A DNA stretch of 64,000 nt. It comes from JADKFD01 sp050250665 (GTDB taxonomy: Bacteria; Pseudomonadota; Gammaproteobacteria; Xanthomonadales; SZUA-5). Shown here in pieces: positions 52,539-60,889 of the stretch (position 1 is the stretch's first letter; the number at the start of each line of letters is the position of its first letter). The notes beneath the pieces are model-generated. The model worked only from the letters and a program-made list of their open reading frames with translations. It was not told the origin of the DNA and made no database searches. Location: the NCBI GenBank assembly GCA_050250665.1, contig JBFWOF010000004.1:1-64000 (forward strand), given 5' to 3'. Position numbers and translations under genes: made by a program.

Positions 52539-53294
52539 TCAGCGCGCCAGCCAGCCACCGTCCACGGGCAGAACGGTGCCGTGTACGTAGTCTGCCGCCG
52601 CTGAGGCCAGAAACACGGCGGCGCCGCCGAGGTCCTCGGGCTTTCCCCAGCGACCTGCCGGAATGCGCTCCAGAATGGCGCGATTGCGCGTTTCGTCCTG
52701 GCGCAGAGCCTCGGTGTTGTTGGTTTCGAAATAGCCAGGCGCGATGGCGTTGACGTTGATGCCGTGTTTCGCCCATTCATTGGCCAGAATTCGGGTCAGT
52801 CCGAGTACACCGGATTTGCTCGCGGTGTAGGAGGCGACGCGGATGCCGCCCTGAAACGACAGCATCGAGGCGATGTTGATGATCTTGCCGGCACTCTCCG
52901 TTGCCAGCCAGTGCCGTGCTGCCTGCTGCGCCAGAAAAAAACAGGCCTTCAGGTTGACGTCGATCACTTCGTCCCATTCGGCCTCGGTGAAGTCCACGGC
53001 ATCGTTGCGGCGGATGGTGCCGGCATTGTTGACCAGAATGTCCAGGCGCCCCAGGTACTGGATCGCCTGCGCGACCAGGTCTTCGTCCGGCTTGTCGCGG
53101 CCAAACTCGCTGGCGATCCAGCAGGCGCGTCTACCGCAACTTTCCACCGCCACCAGTGTATCCAGTGGCTCACTGCGCGACACCGCGGCAATATCGGCAC
53201 CTGCGCGCGCCAGCGCCAGCGCGATGCCCTGGCCGATGCCGGTATTGGCGCCGGTCACCAGCGCCACCTTGCCACTGAGATCGAATGGATTCAT
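52539..53294 (-). CDS. kduD: 2-dehydro-3-deoxy-D-gluconate 5-dehydrogenase KduD
   Basis: This short-chain dehydrogenase reduces 2,5-diketo-3-deoxygluconate to 2-keto-3-deoxygluconate in pectin and uronate breakdown. The 251-residue protein has the NAD motif TGANTGIGQG (14-23), NNAG (89-92), and the catalytic Ser143, Tyr156, Lys160. Ends with DYVHGTVLPVDGGWLAR as usual for KduD. It lies 13 bp downstream of kduI on the same strand. Confidence 0.95.
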   Translation of the reverse strand: MNPFDLSGKVALVTGANTGIGQGIALALARAGADIAAVSRSEPLDTLVAVESCGRRACWIASEFGRDKPDEDLVAQAIQYLGRLDILVNNAGTIRRNDAVDFTEAEWDEVIDVNLKACFFLAQQAARHWLATESAGKIINIASMLSFQGGIRVASYTASKSGVLGLTRILANEWAKHGINVNAIAPGYFETNNTEALRQDETRNRAILERIPAGRWGKPEDLGGAAVFLASAAADYVHGTVLPVDGGWLAR

Positions 53295-53307
53295 GGCGGG
53301 CTCCGGC

Positions 53308-54162
53308 CTATTTGAGCTGACAGATGTCCAGCTGGGTCATGTCGGTGTAATCCAGATTCTCACCGCCCATGGCCCAGATGAAGCCGTAGTTGCGCGTGCC
53401 CGAACCCATGTGGATGGACCAGGGCGGCGACACCACCGCTTCGTCATTGGCCAGCACCAGATGCCGCGTATCGGCGGGCTCGCCCATGAAGTGCATGACG
53501 CGATCATCCTGTCCCAGGCCGAAGTAGAAATAGACCTCGGAACGGCGATCGTGCAGATGCGGCGGCATGGTGTTCCAGACACTGCCCGGCTGCAGCAGGG
53601 TCATGCCCAGCAGCAGCTGGCATGAAGTGCAGGTGGCCGGCACGATGTACTGGTAGATGGTGCGCTGGTTCGAAGTCTCCAGCGAGCCGCGCTCCAGCGG
53701 CACGGCATTGGCGATCGACAGATGCTTGAGCTGATGACGTGCATGCGCCGGCGTCGACAGCAGATAGAAGCGGGCGGGCTTGGCCGGATCTGCCGAGGCG
53801 AAGCTCACATCGACCGAGCCCATCGGCACATACAGGCCGTCGCGAGGCGCCAGCTCCAGGGTTTCGCCATCAACGATGACGATGCCGGTGCCTTCGCCGA
53901 CATTGACCACGCCGAGTTCGCGCCGCTCCAGAAAGGGCTTGCCCGCGGCCGACGCCGGTTCGGTTTGAGCCGGCAACACCACCGTCTGCGCCACCGGTGC
54001 GGCACCGCCGACGACGATGCGCTCGTAGTGCGTGTAATTCAGCTGTACCGAGTCCGCCACGAACAATCCGCCGATGCGATAGCGCTCACGCAACTGCTCA
54101 TTGCTGGCACCGGCCATCATCTCCGGATGCGTCGCGTGATAGGTCCTGGCATACATGGGCAT
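53308..54162 (-). CDS. kduI: 5-keto-4-deoxyuronate isomerase KduI
   Basis: The enzyme isomerises 5-keto-4-deoxyuronate (from unsaturated galacturonate) to 2,5-diketo-3-deoxygluconate, feeding KduD. The 284-residue protein is a cupin-type zinc isomerase. The metal ligands are His202, His204, Glu209 (PPHLHDRRSEVY) and His251, all six residues on from the E. coli numbers. A LacI-type operator candidate lies about 50 bp upstream of its start. Confidence 0.96.
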   Translation of the reverse strand: MPMYARTYHATHPEMMAGASNEQLRERYRIGGLFVADSVQLNYTHYERIVVGGAAPVAQTVVLPAQTEPASAAGKPFLERRELGVVNVGEGTGIVIVDGETLELAPRDGLYVPMGSVDVSFASADPAKPARFYLLSTPAHARHQLKHLSIANAVPLERGSLETSNQRTIYQYIVPATCTSCQLLLGMTLLQPGSVWNTMPPHLHDRRSEVYFYFGLGQDDRVMHFMGEPADTRHLVLANDEAVVSPPWSIHMGSGTRNYGFIWAMGGENLDYTDMTQLDICQLK

Positions 54163-54212
54163 GACTCCGCTGATCGCTGAAGCCTTGGATCATAGCCCGG
54201 TTGGCGCATTTT

Positions 54213-54228
54213 GGTAACCGGTGTCATT
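54213..54228. promoter_or_regulatory. Candidate LacI-type operator upstream of kduI
   Basis: ggtaaccggtgtcatt lies 50 bp upstream of the kduI start. It matches ggaaaccggtgtcatt at 59430-59445 at 15 of 16 positions. Around the central CCGG the half-sites are imperfectly symmetric (AATGACAC on one side), as in LacI-family operators. The regulator encoded at 54655 is the likely binder. Confidence 0.78.
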
Positions 54229-54417
54229 CATGCATCGCCAAAAAATGAGCAGGCCGCGAAGGACGCGAAGGAGAAGCAGAAAGGTCGCGAAGGGCTGCGG
54301 GTGGGATTGCTGCAAGCCCATTGATGGCGGCGACTCTTGCCGCATCACCCGAGAACCGGGAGGGCGCCGCGCCTGCGGTACCGCTAGGGCCGATCGGAAG
54401 CCACTGAAGTGCATCTG

Positions 54418-54564
54418 TCCGCAGATGACGCAGATGTGCGTAGATGATCAAGAGCGAATCCAGAGGGTACCTGATCAGCGCCGTGCGCACTTTTCGCGGC
54501 ATCCCGATCTTTGAAATCCTGGATCCAGTTGCTCTCATCTGCGTTCATCTGTGACATCTGCGGA
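54418..54564 (-). repeat. Single copy of the 147-bp inverted-repeat element
   Basis: It is exactly 147 bp, begins tccgcagatgacgcagatgt and ends tgtgacatctgcgga. The interior (cgaatcc, tgatcag, gcggcatcccgatctttgaa) is a diverged reverse complement of the first three array copies at 50956-51470. Confidence 0.88.
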
Positions 54565-54654
54565 AAGGACGCCTCTTGGCTTTCTCGCCGCTTCGGACGC
54601 TTGGGGAGCCACAGCAAGAGCGGCCAATGCTCTCCCCGCAAGGCGAGCGTAGAG

Positions 54655-55725
54655 CTACCTCGGCGGCTGGCTGGAATCGCGCACGATCAGGTGCGGCGTG
54701 ACCGAGATCGGCGTCGTGTGGGCCTGCTCCGACAGCAGCAACTGCGTGGCCTGGCGGCCGACATCTCGCACCGGCAGGCGCATGGTGGTCAACGAGGGCC
54801 AGAGTTGCGCCGCCAGCGGGCTGTCGTCATAGCCGACCACCGAGAGATCACCGGGTATGGACAGTCCCTTGCGCAGTGCGGCCTTGTAGACGCCGGCCGC
54901 CATTTCGTCGTTGCAGGCGAAGATGGCAGTGGGTCGCGGGGTCATCGACAGCAGGTGCTCGGCACCGGCGACCCCGGATTCGAAGGTGTAGCCGCCCTCG
55001 TAGACGTAGGCTGGATCGATGGAAACGCCGCGCCTGGCCAGGCCTTCGGTGAAGCCCTCGCCGCGTTCAATGGCCGATCGATAGCGCCTGGGACCGGTGA
55101 TCAGACCCAAATGCTTGTGTCCGAGTGAATCCAGGTAGTGGGCAACCTCGACACCGGCCAGTCGATCCTGCGTATGCAGCATCTGTCCGGGTTTGTCCAG
55201 GGCGATGGAGGCGATGCGCACATAACGGCAGCCGATTTCCGTGAGCATCTCGGCCAGCGCCTGATCCTCGGATACGCGCGGGATCAGGATCACGCCGAAC
55301 AGTTTCTGCTGGGTCACGAAGCGGCGTACGCCATCGATATAGCCGGCGCTGCGACTGTCGCAAGGATGGACGACGAGCTCGTAGCTGCTGCCCTGGAGGG
55401 CATCGAGCACACCGTATTGCATGTTGACGATGTACTGTGCGGTGGGATTGTCGAACACCAGACCCACCAGGAAGGAGCGCCGAAAAGCCAGACCGCGCGC
55501 CTGCGGGTCGGGTTCGTAGGCACGCTGTTGCATGAGGGCCCGCACCCGCTCGCGGGTATCTTCGCGAACCAGCGGCGAGTTGTTGAGCACGCGCGACACG
55601 GTCTTCTTGGAAACCCCCGCGAGGCGCGCAATATCGTTGATCGTGGTCTTGCCGATGGTTTCCGGCGCAGGCGCGGATTGAAGTTCGGACTTTCGCGACT
55701 TGCGGGGCGGGGAATCGGCAGTCAT
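54655..55725 (-). CDS. LacI-family regulator of the pectin/uronate locus
   Basis: The 356-residue protein has a LacI helix-turn-helix and hinge (TINDIARLAGVSKKTVSRVLNN, residues 28-49). The sugar-binding core of periplasmic-binding-protein type follows (VGLVFDNPTAQYIVNMQYG to AIFACNDEMAAGVY and VVGYDDSPLA). Its position between kduI and the TRAP genes suggests control of pectin use, like UxuR/KdgR-type LacI proteins in Xanthomonadales. Two operator candidates are at 54213 and 59430. The start is uncertain; ATG 55725 leaves a basic N-terminal tail. Confidence 0.88.
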   Translation of the reverse strand: MTADSPPRKSRKSELQSAPAPETIGKTTINDIARLAGVSKKTVSRVLNNSPLVREDTRERVRALMQQRAYEPDPQARGLAFRRSFLVGLVFDNPTAQYIVNMQYGVLDALQGSSYELVVHPCDSRSAGYIDGVRRFVTQQKLFGVILIPRVSEDQALAEMLTEIGCRYVRIASIALDKPGQMLHTQDRLAGVEVAHYLDSLGHKHLGLITGPRRYRSAIERGEGFTEGLARRGVSIDPAYVYEGGYTFESGVAGAEHLLSMTPRPTAIFACNDEMAAGVYKAALRKGLSIPGDLSVVGYDDSPLAAQLWPSLTTMRLPVRDVGRQATQLLLSEQAHTTPISVTPHLIVRDSSQPPR

Positions 55726-55786
55726 GGGATCGGCGGCGCGGGAGTCCGGGAATTGTAGCGCCACCGTAGCACGCGGCGATGCGGCA

Positions 55787-57067
55787 TCAGCGCATCACCG
55801 CCGGCAACCACAGCGACAGCGCCGGAATGAAGGTCACCAGCAACAGCACGGCAATCGCCGCGAGATAGAAGGGCCAGATGCTGCGCAGCGCCTGGCCGAC
55901 ACTGATCTGGCCAATGCCGGCGCCGACAAACAGCACCGAGCCCACCGGCGGCGTGATCAAGCCGATGCCGGCGGTCAGGATCAGCACGATGCCGAAGTGC
56001 ACCGGCGCAATGCCATAGGCCTTGGCCACCGGCAGGAAGATCGGCGTGCAGATGATGATCAGCGGCGCCATGTCCATGAAGGTGCCGAGCACCAGCAGCA
56101 CCATGACCATCAGCAGCAGCACCATGCTGGGACTGTCGGCGATGGCTCGCAAGGCTGCCACGGCCGTCGCCGGCACCTGCAGATAGGCCAACAGCCAGCC
56201 GAACATGGCCGCCGCCGCAATCACGAACAGTATGGCGCCGGTGGTGCGTACCGCTCCGGTGATCAGTTCGACGAAGGCAGGCCAGCGCAACTGCCGGTAT
56301 ACCAGCAGCGCGACTGCCAGCGCATAGATCACCGCAATCGCCGCGCTCTCGACGGCAGTGAATACGCCGGCGCGGATACCTCCAAGAATGATCCCGATCA
56401 GCAGCAATCCGGGCAGCGCCGCCACGCCGCGCCGCAACACCGGGCCGAAGCCGGGAAATGCCTCGATCGCATAACCGCGACGTCTGGCGATGAACCAGGT
56501 GGTGGCCATCACCGCAGCCATCAGCATCAGCGCCGGAATGATGCCGGCGGCAAACAGATCGGCGATGGAGATACCGCCACCGGCGGCTGCCGAGTACAGG
56601 ATCAGATTGTGCGAAGGCGGCACCAGCAGCGCCACCAGCGCCGAGGTGATGGCCACATTGACCGCGAAATCGGCGTCGAAACCGCGCTGCTTCATCTGCG
56701 GGATCATGGTGCCGCCGATGGCCGAGACATCGGCGATGGCCGACCCGGAGACACCGCCAAAGAGCAGGCAGGCAAGCACATTGACCTGTCCCAGACCACC
56801 GCGCATATGACCCACCAGACTGCCGGCGAAGGCGATGATGCAATCCGATAATCCGCCGCGCAGCATGATCTCGCCGGTGAGGATGAACAGCGGAATGGCG
56901 ATCAGGGTGCTGGAATTGGCGCCGGAGGAAATTTCGATGACGGTCACCAGAAACGGCAGGCCCAGATAGCCGCAGGTGGCGAATGCGGCAGCGGCCAGGG
57001 CAAATGCCACGGGTACGCCGACCAGCAGCAACAGGGCAAACACGCCGAATAGCATTGCGATCGCCAT
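55787..57067 (-). CDS. dctM: TRAP transporter large permease (DctM)
   Basis: This 426-residue membrane protein with about 12 hydrophobic helices is the ion-coupled permease of a TRAP transporter. Family blocks are ALAAAAFATCGYLGLPF, IPLFILTGEIM, GGVSGSAIADVSAIGGTMIPQM, VPPSHNLILYS and TPPVGSVLFVGAGIG. It starts one base after the DctQ stop, so translation is coupled. The locus suggests uptake of uronates or oligogalacturonides. Confidence 0.93.
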   Translation of the reverse strand: MAIAMLFGVFALLLLVGVPVAFALAAAAFATCGYLGLPFLVTVIEISSGANSSTLIAIPLFILTGEIMLRGGLSDCIIAFAGSLVGHMRGGLGQVNVLACLLFGGVSGSAIADVSAIGGTMIPQMKQRGFDADFAVNVAITSALVALLVPPSHNLILYSAAAGGGISIADLFAAGIIPALMLMAAVMATTWFIARRRGYAIEAFPGFGPVLRRGVAALPGLLLIGIILGGIRAGVFTAVESAAIAVIYALAVALLVYRQLRWPAFVELITGAVRTTGAILFVIAAAAMFGWLLAYLQVPATAVAALRAIADSPSMVLLLMVMVLLVLGTFMDMAPLIIICTPIFLPVAKAYGIAPVHFGIVLILTAGIGLITPPVGSVLFVGAGIGQISVGQALRSIWPFYLAAIAVLLLVTFIPALSLWLPAVMR

Positions 57068-57068
57068 C

Positions 57069-57545
57069 TCAGGACTCCACCGGCCGGCCGCGCCACAGAT
57101 CCGCGAGCTGTTCCAGCGCAAACAGACAGATCAGGGCGCCGCCCAGTATCAGAGGTGCATAACGCAAGCCTTCAGGAATGGCCGCTCCAGCCATGGATGT
57201 GCCCCAATCGTCCTGCAGCAGCTGCGCGCCACCCCAGGCCAGCGCCGCGCCGATGGCTGCAATCAGAGCCGCCGACAGCACCCGCAAGGCCCGCTGCAGC
57301 AGGGGTCCGGCGGCGTCCAGCATCAAGCTGAAACTGAAATGCTGATGGCGCCGCACACCCACGGCCGCGCCACACATCATCGCCGTGTTCATCAGCAGCA
57401 GGGCCACCGGCTCGGTCCATCCCGGCGAATCATTGAGCACGTAGCGCGCGTAGACCTGCCAGGCCTGCACCAGCGCAATGATCAGCAGCGAGGTTCCGGC
57501 GAGGATCAGCGCCACCCGCGTCAGCCAGTCGAACACGAGCTTCAT
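57069..57545 (-). CDS. dctQ: TRAP transporter small permease (DctQ)
   Basis: This is the 158-residue four-helix membrane subunit of the TRAP transporter. Helices lie at about 11-30, 46-64, 87-106 and 130-147. The block QVYARYVLNDSPGWTEPVALLLM is typical (W-x-E). It overlaps the DctP stop by four bases, so it is made with its partners. Confidence 0.92.
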   Translation of the reverse strand: MKLVFDWLTRVALILAGTSLLIIALVQAWQVYARYVLNDSPGWTEPVALLLMNTAMMCGAAVGVRRHQHFSFSLMLDAAGPLLQRALRVLSAALIAAIGAALAWGGAQLLQDDWGTSMAGAAIPEGLRYAPLILGGALICLFALEQLADLWRGRPVES

Positions 57546-58537
57546 GACAGCCCCGATTCGGCACGAATCAGCCGATACAGTTCGCGCGCCTCGGGCTGTG
57601 TCAGATAGCGCTCAACCAGCGGCGCGGCGGCGCCGCGAAAAGCGGCGACATTGACTTCATTGACGACGACCCCGGCGGCGATGGCGGCGACGCGCGAGGC
57701 TTCGACGCGTGCATCCCACCACTGACGCATCAGCGGCACCGAGCGCTGTGCCACATCCCGCACCAGATCGCGGTCCGACCGGCTGAGCGCTTCGAAGGCG
57801 TGTGCCGACAGCAGCAGCACTTCGGGTACCTGCGAATGTTCGGTCTGCGACCAGTATTGCGCCACCTCGAACTGGCGGCTGGAATGGAAACTCGGCCAGT
57901 TGTTCTCGGCACCGTCGATCAGATGCGTCTGCAGGGCCGAATAGACTTCGCCGTAGGGCAATGGCGTGGCGTTCACGCCAAAGGAACGCATCAGGGCCAT
58001 GAAGATGTCCGAGGGCGGAACGCGCAGCTTCAGACCCTTGAGATCGCCGGGTTCGACCACCGGGCGACGCGTGTTGTAGACGCTGCGCACGCCGCCGTCA
58101 TAGAAGCACAGGCCGATCAGTCCGCGCCGGGCGAAGGTCTGCAGTATCTGCTGGCCGGCGCTGCCGTCCAGCGACCGTCGCAGATGCGCGACGTCGTCGA
58201 AGACGTTCGGCAGTGACAACACCTGCGTCACCGGAAACGGATTGTTGACGGTGGCCACGGTCACCCGGGTCAGTGCCAGCGCTCCATGACGCACCAGGGT
58301 CAGGGTGTCGCCTTCGCGACCCAGCTGCCCGGAATGGTATTGGCGCAGGCGTATTCGACCCTGGGTCTCACGCTCCAGGGTTTCGCCTATCCAGCGAACG
58401 GCCATGACCGTGGGGTAGCCGTCCACATGCACATCGGCGGCATCCCAGACGGCGGCGCCGGCCTTGCCGGTCCCGGCCGCTGCCGGCGGCAGGGCTGCGG
58501 CAACCGCGCCCAACAGCCATTGCCGGCGCGTCAGCAT
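57542..58537 (-). CDS. dctP: TRAP transporter substrate-binding protein (DctP)
   Basis: The 331-residue periplasmic receptor starts MLTRRQWLLGAVAAALPPAAAG, which looks like a twin-arginine signal. The DctP core is seen in FPVTQVLSLPNVFDD, LKGLKLRVPPSDIFMALMRSFGVNATPLPYGEVYSALQTHLIDGAENNWPSF. The conserved arginine of the carboxylate-binding site is that of LKLRVPP. The substrate is therefore an organic acid, most likely a uronate. The gene overlaps the hydratase gene by seven bases. Confidence 0.92.
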   Translation of the reverse strand: MLTRRQWLLGAVAAALPPAAAGTGKAGAAVWDAADVHVDGYPTVMAVRWIGETLERETQGRIRLRQYHSGQLGREGDTLTLVRHGALALTRVTVATVNNPFPVTQVLSLPNVFDDVAHLRRSLDGSAGQQILQTFARRGLIGLCFYDGGVRSVYNTRRPVVEPGDLKGLKLRVPPSDIFMALMRSFGVNATPLPYGEVYSALQTHLIDGAENNWPSFHSSRQFEVAQYWSQTEHSQVPEVLLLSAHAFEALSRSDRDLVRDVAQRSVPLMRQWWDARVEASRVAAIAAGVVVNEVNVAAFRGAAAPLVERYLTQPEARELYRLIRAESGLS

Positions 58538-59364
58538 GGCAGTCCCGCTTGCGCCTGAGCACGCTCGGCGATGCAATGCAGGGTCACGCCACCGGCAAAC
58601 TCCACCCGCGCAGTCTCACCGATGCGGATGTCGTGGATGCCGGTGCTGGCACCGGTGGAGATCAAATCGCCCGCGCGCAGGGGGCGACCGCGCCGCGCGC
58701 AGCGGTTGAGCGCGAACACCAGCGCCGCCAGCGGGCCACCGCTGATGAACGCGGCGCCGCCGCTACCGACCCGCTGATCGGCGACATAGGTGTCGCAACT
58801 CAATGATTCGTTCGAGCGCTGGCGCCAGTCGGCAACCACCGGCCCGAGCAACAGGCCGGCGTTGTTGCCAAAATCCGAGACCACGACCGCCGGGCCCAGC
58901 ACATTGATGCTGGCCAGCGGGCTGCCGGCAAATTCGATGCCCAGACGCAGTTCGCTGACCCAGTCCGCAGCGTCGGCTTCAGTCCAGTCGATAAGATCTG
59001 CGGGTGCATCACGACCCATGACGAAAATGTACTCTGCCTCGACCGCTGCGAACCCGCCGTCGATGACCGCAATAGGCAGACACTGTCCGTGCGCCTGCGA
59101 TTGCACATTTCCGGCAAAGATTGGACCGACCAGGCGCTCTTCACCGAGGACATCGATCCACTTGTCCGGGATCTTGCCGACCTTCCAGCCAACCACGCGA
59201 TCCGGCCACAATGAGATTGCGGCGTCCTGGCGTGCATAGGCCTGGTCCAGAGTGGCCGGTAGCGGGCCTGGGTACGCCGGCAGCGCCTGGGCAGCCAGAC
59301 GCGCCGTGACCAGGCGTCTGGCCACGTCTACGGCAGCAACATCGGGGGCAGAGTCGGCGTTCAA
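58531..59364 (-). CDS. 2-keto-4-pentenoate hydratase/fumarylacetoacetase-family protein
   Basis: The 277-residue protein is of the MhpD/FAH-like hydratase type. Visible blocks are GWKVGKIPDKW, FAAVEAEYIFVMGRD, RLGIEFAGSPLASINVLGPAVVVSDFGNNAGLLLGP, ISGGPLAALVFALN and DLISTGASTGIHDIRIGETARVEF. The best start is TTG 59364, with gaggaag eight bases upstream. The frame is open further upstream but runs through the divergent promoter and lyase start. First gene of the TRAP operon. Its role in uronate breakdown is unknown; it may act on a keto-acid intermediate. Confidence 0.82.
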   Translation of the reverse strand: MNADSAPDVAAVDVARRLVTARLAAQALPAYPGPLPATLDQAYARQDAAISLWPDRVVGWKVGKIPDKWIDVLGEERLVGPIFAGNVQSQAHGQCLPIAVIDGGFAAVEAEYIFVMGRDAPADLIDWTEADAADWVSELRLGIEFAGSPLASINVLGPAVVVSDFGNNAGLLLGPVVADWRQRSNESLSCDTYVADQRVGSGGAAFISGGPLAALVFALNRCARRGRPLRAGDLISTGASTGIHDIRIGETARVEFAGGVTLHCIAERAQAQAGLPC

Positions 59365-59429
59365 GCGTGTCGCTTCCTCGGGTCGGGATGTAAACCGATG
59401 CAGCCATCGGCGCCTGGATGTTGTATATA

Positions 59430-59445
59430 GGAAACCGGTGTCATT
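59430..59445. promoter_or_regulatory. Candidate LacI-type operator between the lyase and hydratase-TRAP genes
   Basis: ggaaaccggtgtcatt lies 66 bp upstream of the hydratase start and 25 bp upstream of the pectate lyase start. It is nearly identical to the site at 54213-54228. One operator here could control both divergent transcripts. Confidence 0.8.
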
Positions 59446-59470
59446 TTCAATCCGGGAGGGAGGAATGGGC

Positions 59471-60850
59471 ATGGGATTGCAGTCGGAACATGCGGCATGC
59501 AGACAAGAGTGCTTGCGCTTCAGGCGTCTGCGGGATGCGCTGATCGGTGCGCTTGTGCTCATCGGGCTGAGCATGACGGCAGCACAAGCATCCGCCGCGA
59601 ATGACAGGATCGCCTTTCCTGGCGCCATGGGCTGGGCAGCGAGCACGCCCGGTGGCCGCGGCGGCAAGATCCTCAAGGTGACCACACTGGCCACCGCCGG
59701 ACCGGGATCGCTGGCCGAAGCGCTGGCCCAGCCCTATCCGCGCATCATCGTCTTTGAAGTCGGTGGGGTCATCGATCTCGGCGCTCAGACTCTGCGCGTA
59801 ACCGAGCCATTTCTGTCCATCGCTGGACAAACCGCTCCCTTCCCGGGCATCACACTGATCCGCGGCGGTTTGGACGTGGCCACCCACGATGTGGTGATCC
59901 GCCATATCCGCGTGCGCCCCGGAGAAGCCGGTGCAGCCAAGCGCGCCGGCGTGGATTTCGATGGCATCAGTACCGTCGCCGGGCGCGACGTGATCATCGA
60001 CCACTGCTCGCTGAGCTGGGCCACCGACGAGAATCTGTCGGCCTCGGGCCCACGCTTTGTCGAAGGCGGCAAGACTCTGGAGGATTTTCGTCGCGGCACC
60101 TCGCAACGCATCACCTTCAGCCACAACCTGATCGCCGAAGGTCTGGCGCATGCCACCCATGCCAAGGGCGAGCACAGCAAGGGCAGTCTGATTCATGATC
60201 ACGTCGGCGACATCCTGATCATCGGCAATCTGTATGCCCACAACTTCGAGCGCAGCCCGATGTTCAAGGGCGATGTGCGCGGCCAGATCATCAACAATCT
60301 GATCTACAACCCGGGCCAGCGCGCCGTGCATTACAACCTGATTCCCGAGGAATGGGCCGGACACGCGTACGTGCCGGCAGAAATGACCCTGGTGGGCAAC
60401 GTCATGCGCGCCGGTCCGTCGACGCCGCCGGACGTGGCGCTGCTGATGATCGGCGGCTCGGCCGATCTGATGTTGTTCGCACGGGACAATCTGGCGGTTG
60501 ATCGGATGGGCCGCGCCCTGCCGCAAACCGGTCGTTACACCACCTCGGCCGCGCACATCATCGAATTGCCCATGCACGATCTGGCCTTCGGGGTCACAGC
60601 GCTGCCCAGTGTGGACGTGCAGGACTGGGTGATTGCCAACGCCGGCGCGCGGCCCTGGGATCGTGACGATGTCGATCGCCGCATCGTTTCGGATGTCGTC
60701 GAGGGCCGCGGCGCGATCATCGACAGCGAGACCGATGTCGGTGGCTACCCGCAGTACGAGGAAACGCGGCAAGACTTTGTTGCCGCCGATTGGGATCTGG
60801 CCACCATGGAACCGCGCAAGCCGCTGCCGACGCGCGCACCGCCGAAATAG
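59471..60850 (+). CDS. Secreted pectate lyase-like protein (parallel beta-helix)
   Basis: The 459-residue product has a signal peptide (LIGALVLIGLSMTAAQASA) and a beta-helix polysaccharide lyase core of PL1 type. Typical blocks are AFPGAMGWAASTPGGRGGKI, IIVFEVGGVIDLG, VVIRHIRVRPGEAG, VIIDHCSLSWATDENLS and SLIHDHVGDILIIGN. It would cut pectate by beta-elimination to unsaturated oligomers that the kdu enzymes can use. The start ATG 59471 has ggagg seven bases upstream; ATG 59465 is too close. The LacI operator lies just upstream. Confidence 0.88.
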   Translation: MGLQSEHAACRQECLRFRRLRDALIGALVLIGLSMTAAQASAANDRIAFPGAMGWAASTPGGRGGKILKVTTLATAGPGSLAEALAQPYPRIIVFEVGGVIDLGAQTLRVTEPFLSIAGQTAPFPGITLIRGGLDVATHDVVIRHIRVRPGEAGAAKRAGVDFDGISTVAGRDVIIDHCSLSWATDENLSASGPRFVEGGKTLEDFRRGTSQRITFSHNLIAEGLAHATHAKGEHSKGSLIHDHVGDILIIGNLYAHNFERSPMFKGDVRGQIINNLIYNPGQRAVHYNLIPEEWAGHAYVPAEMTLVGNVMRAGPSTPPDVALLMIGGSADLMLFARDNLAVDRMGRALPQTGRYTTSAAHIIELPMHDLAFGVTALPSVDVQDWVIANAGARPWDRDDVDRRIVSDVVEGRGAIIDSETDVGGYPQYEETRQDFVAADWDLATMEPRKPLPTRAPPK

Positions 60851-60889
60851 TCGGTCACCGGTACCCACCGAATGCCCGGGAGGCTGTCG

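Larger units (their letters stand above)
54163..54654. repeat. Gap with dispersed repeats and one inverted 147-bp element
   Basis: No gene is supported. The region includes the operator at 54213-54228, a gcgaaggacgcgaaggagaa segment (54256-54290), and a ggagggcgccgcgcctgcgg copy (54359-54378). At 54418-54564 it contains one 147-bp element in reverse orientation to the array at 50956-51850. Confidence 0.8.
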
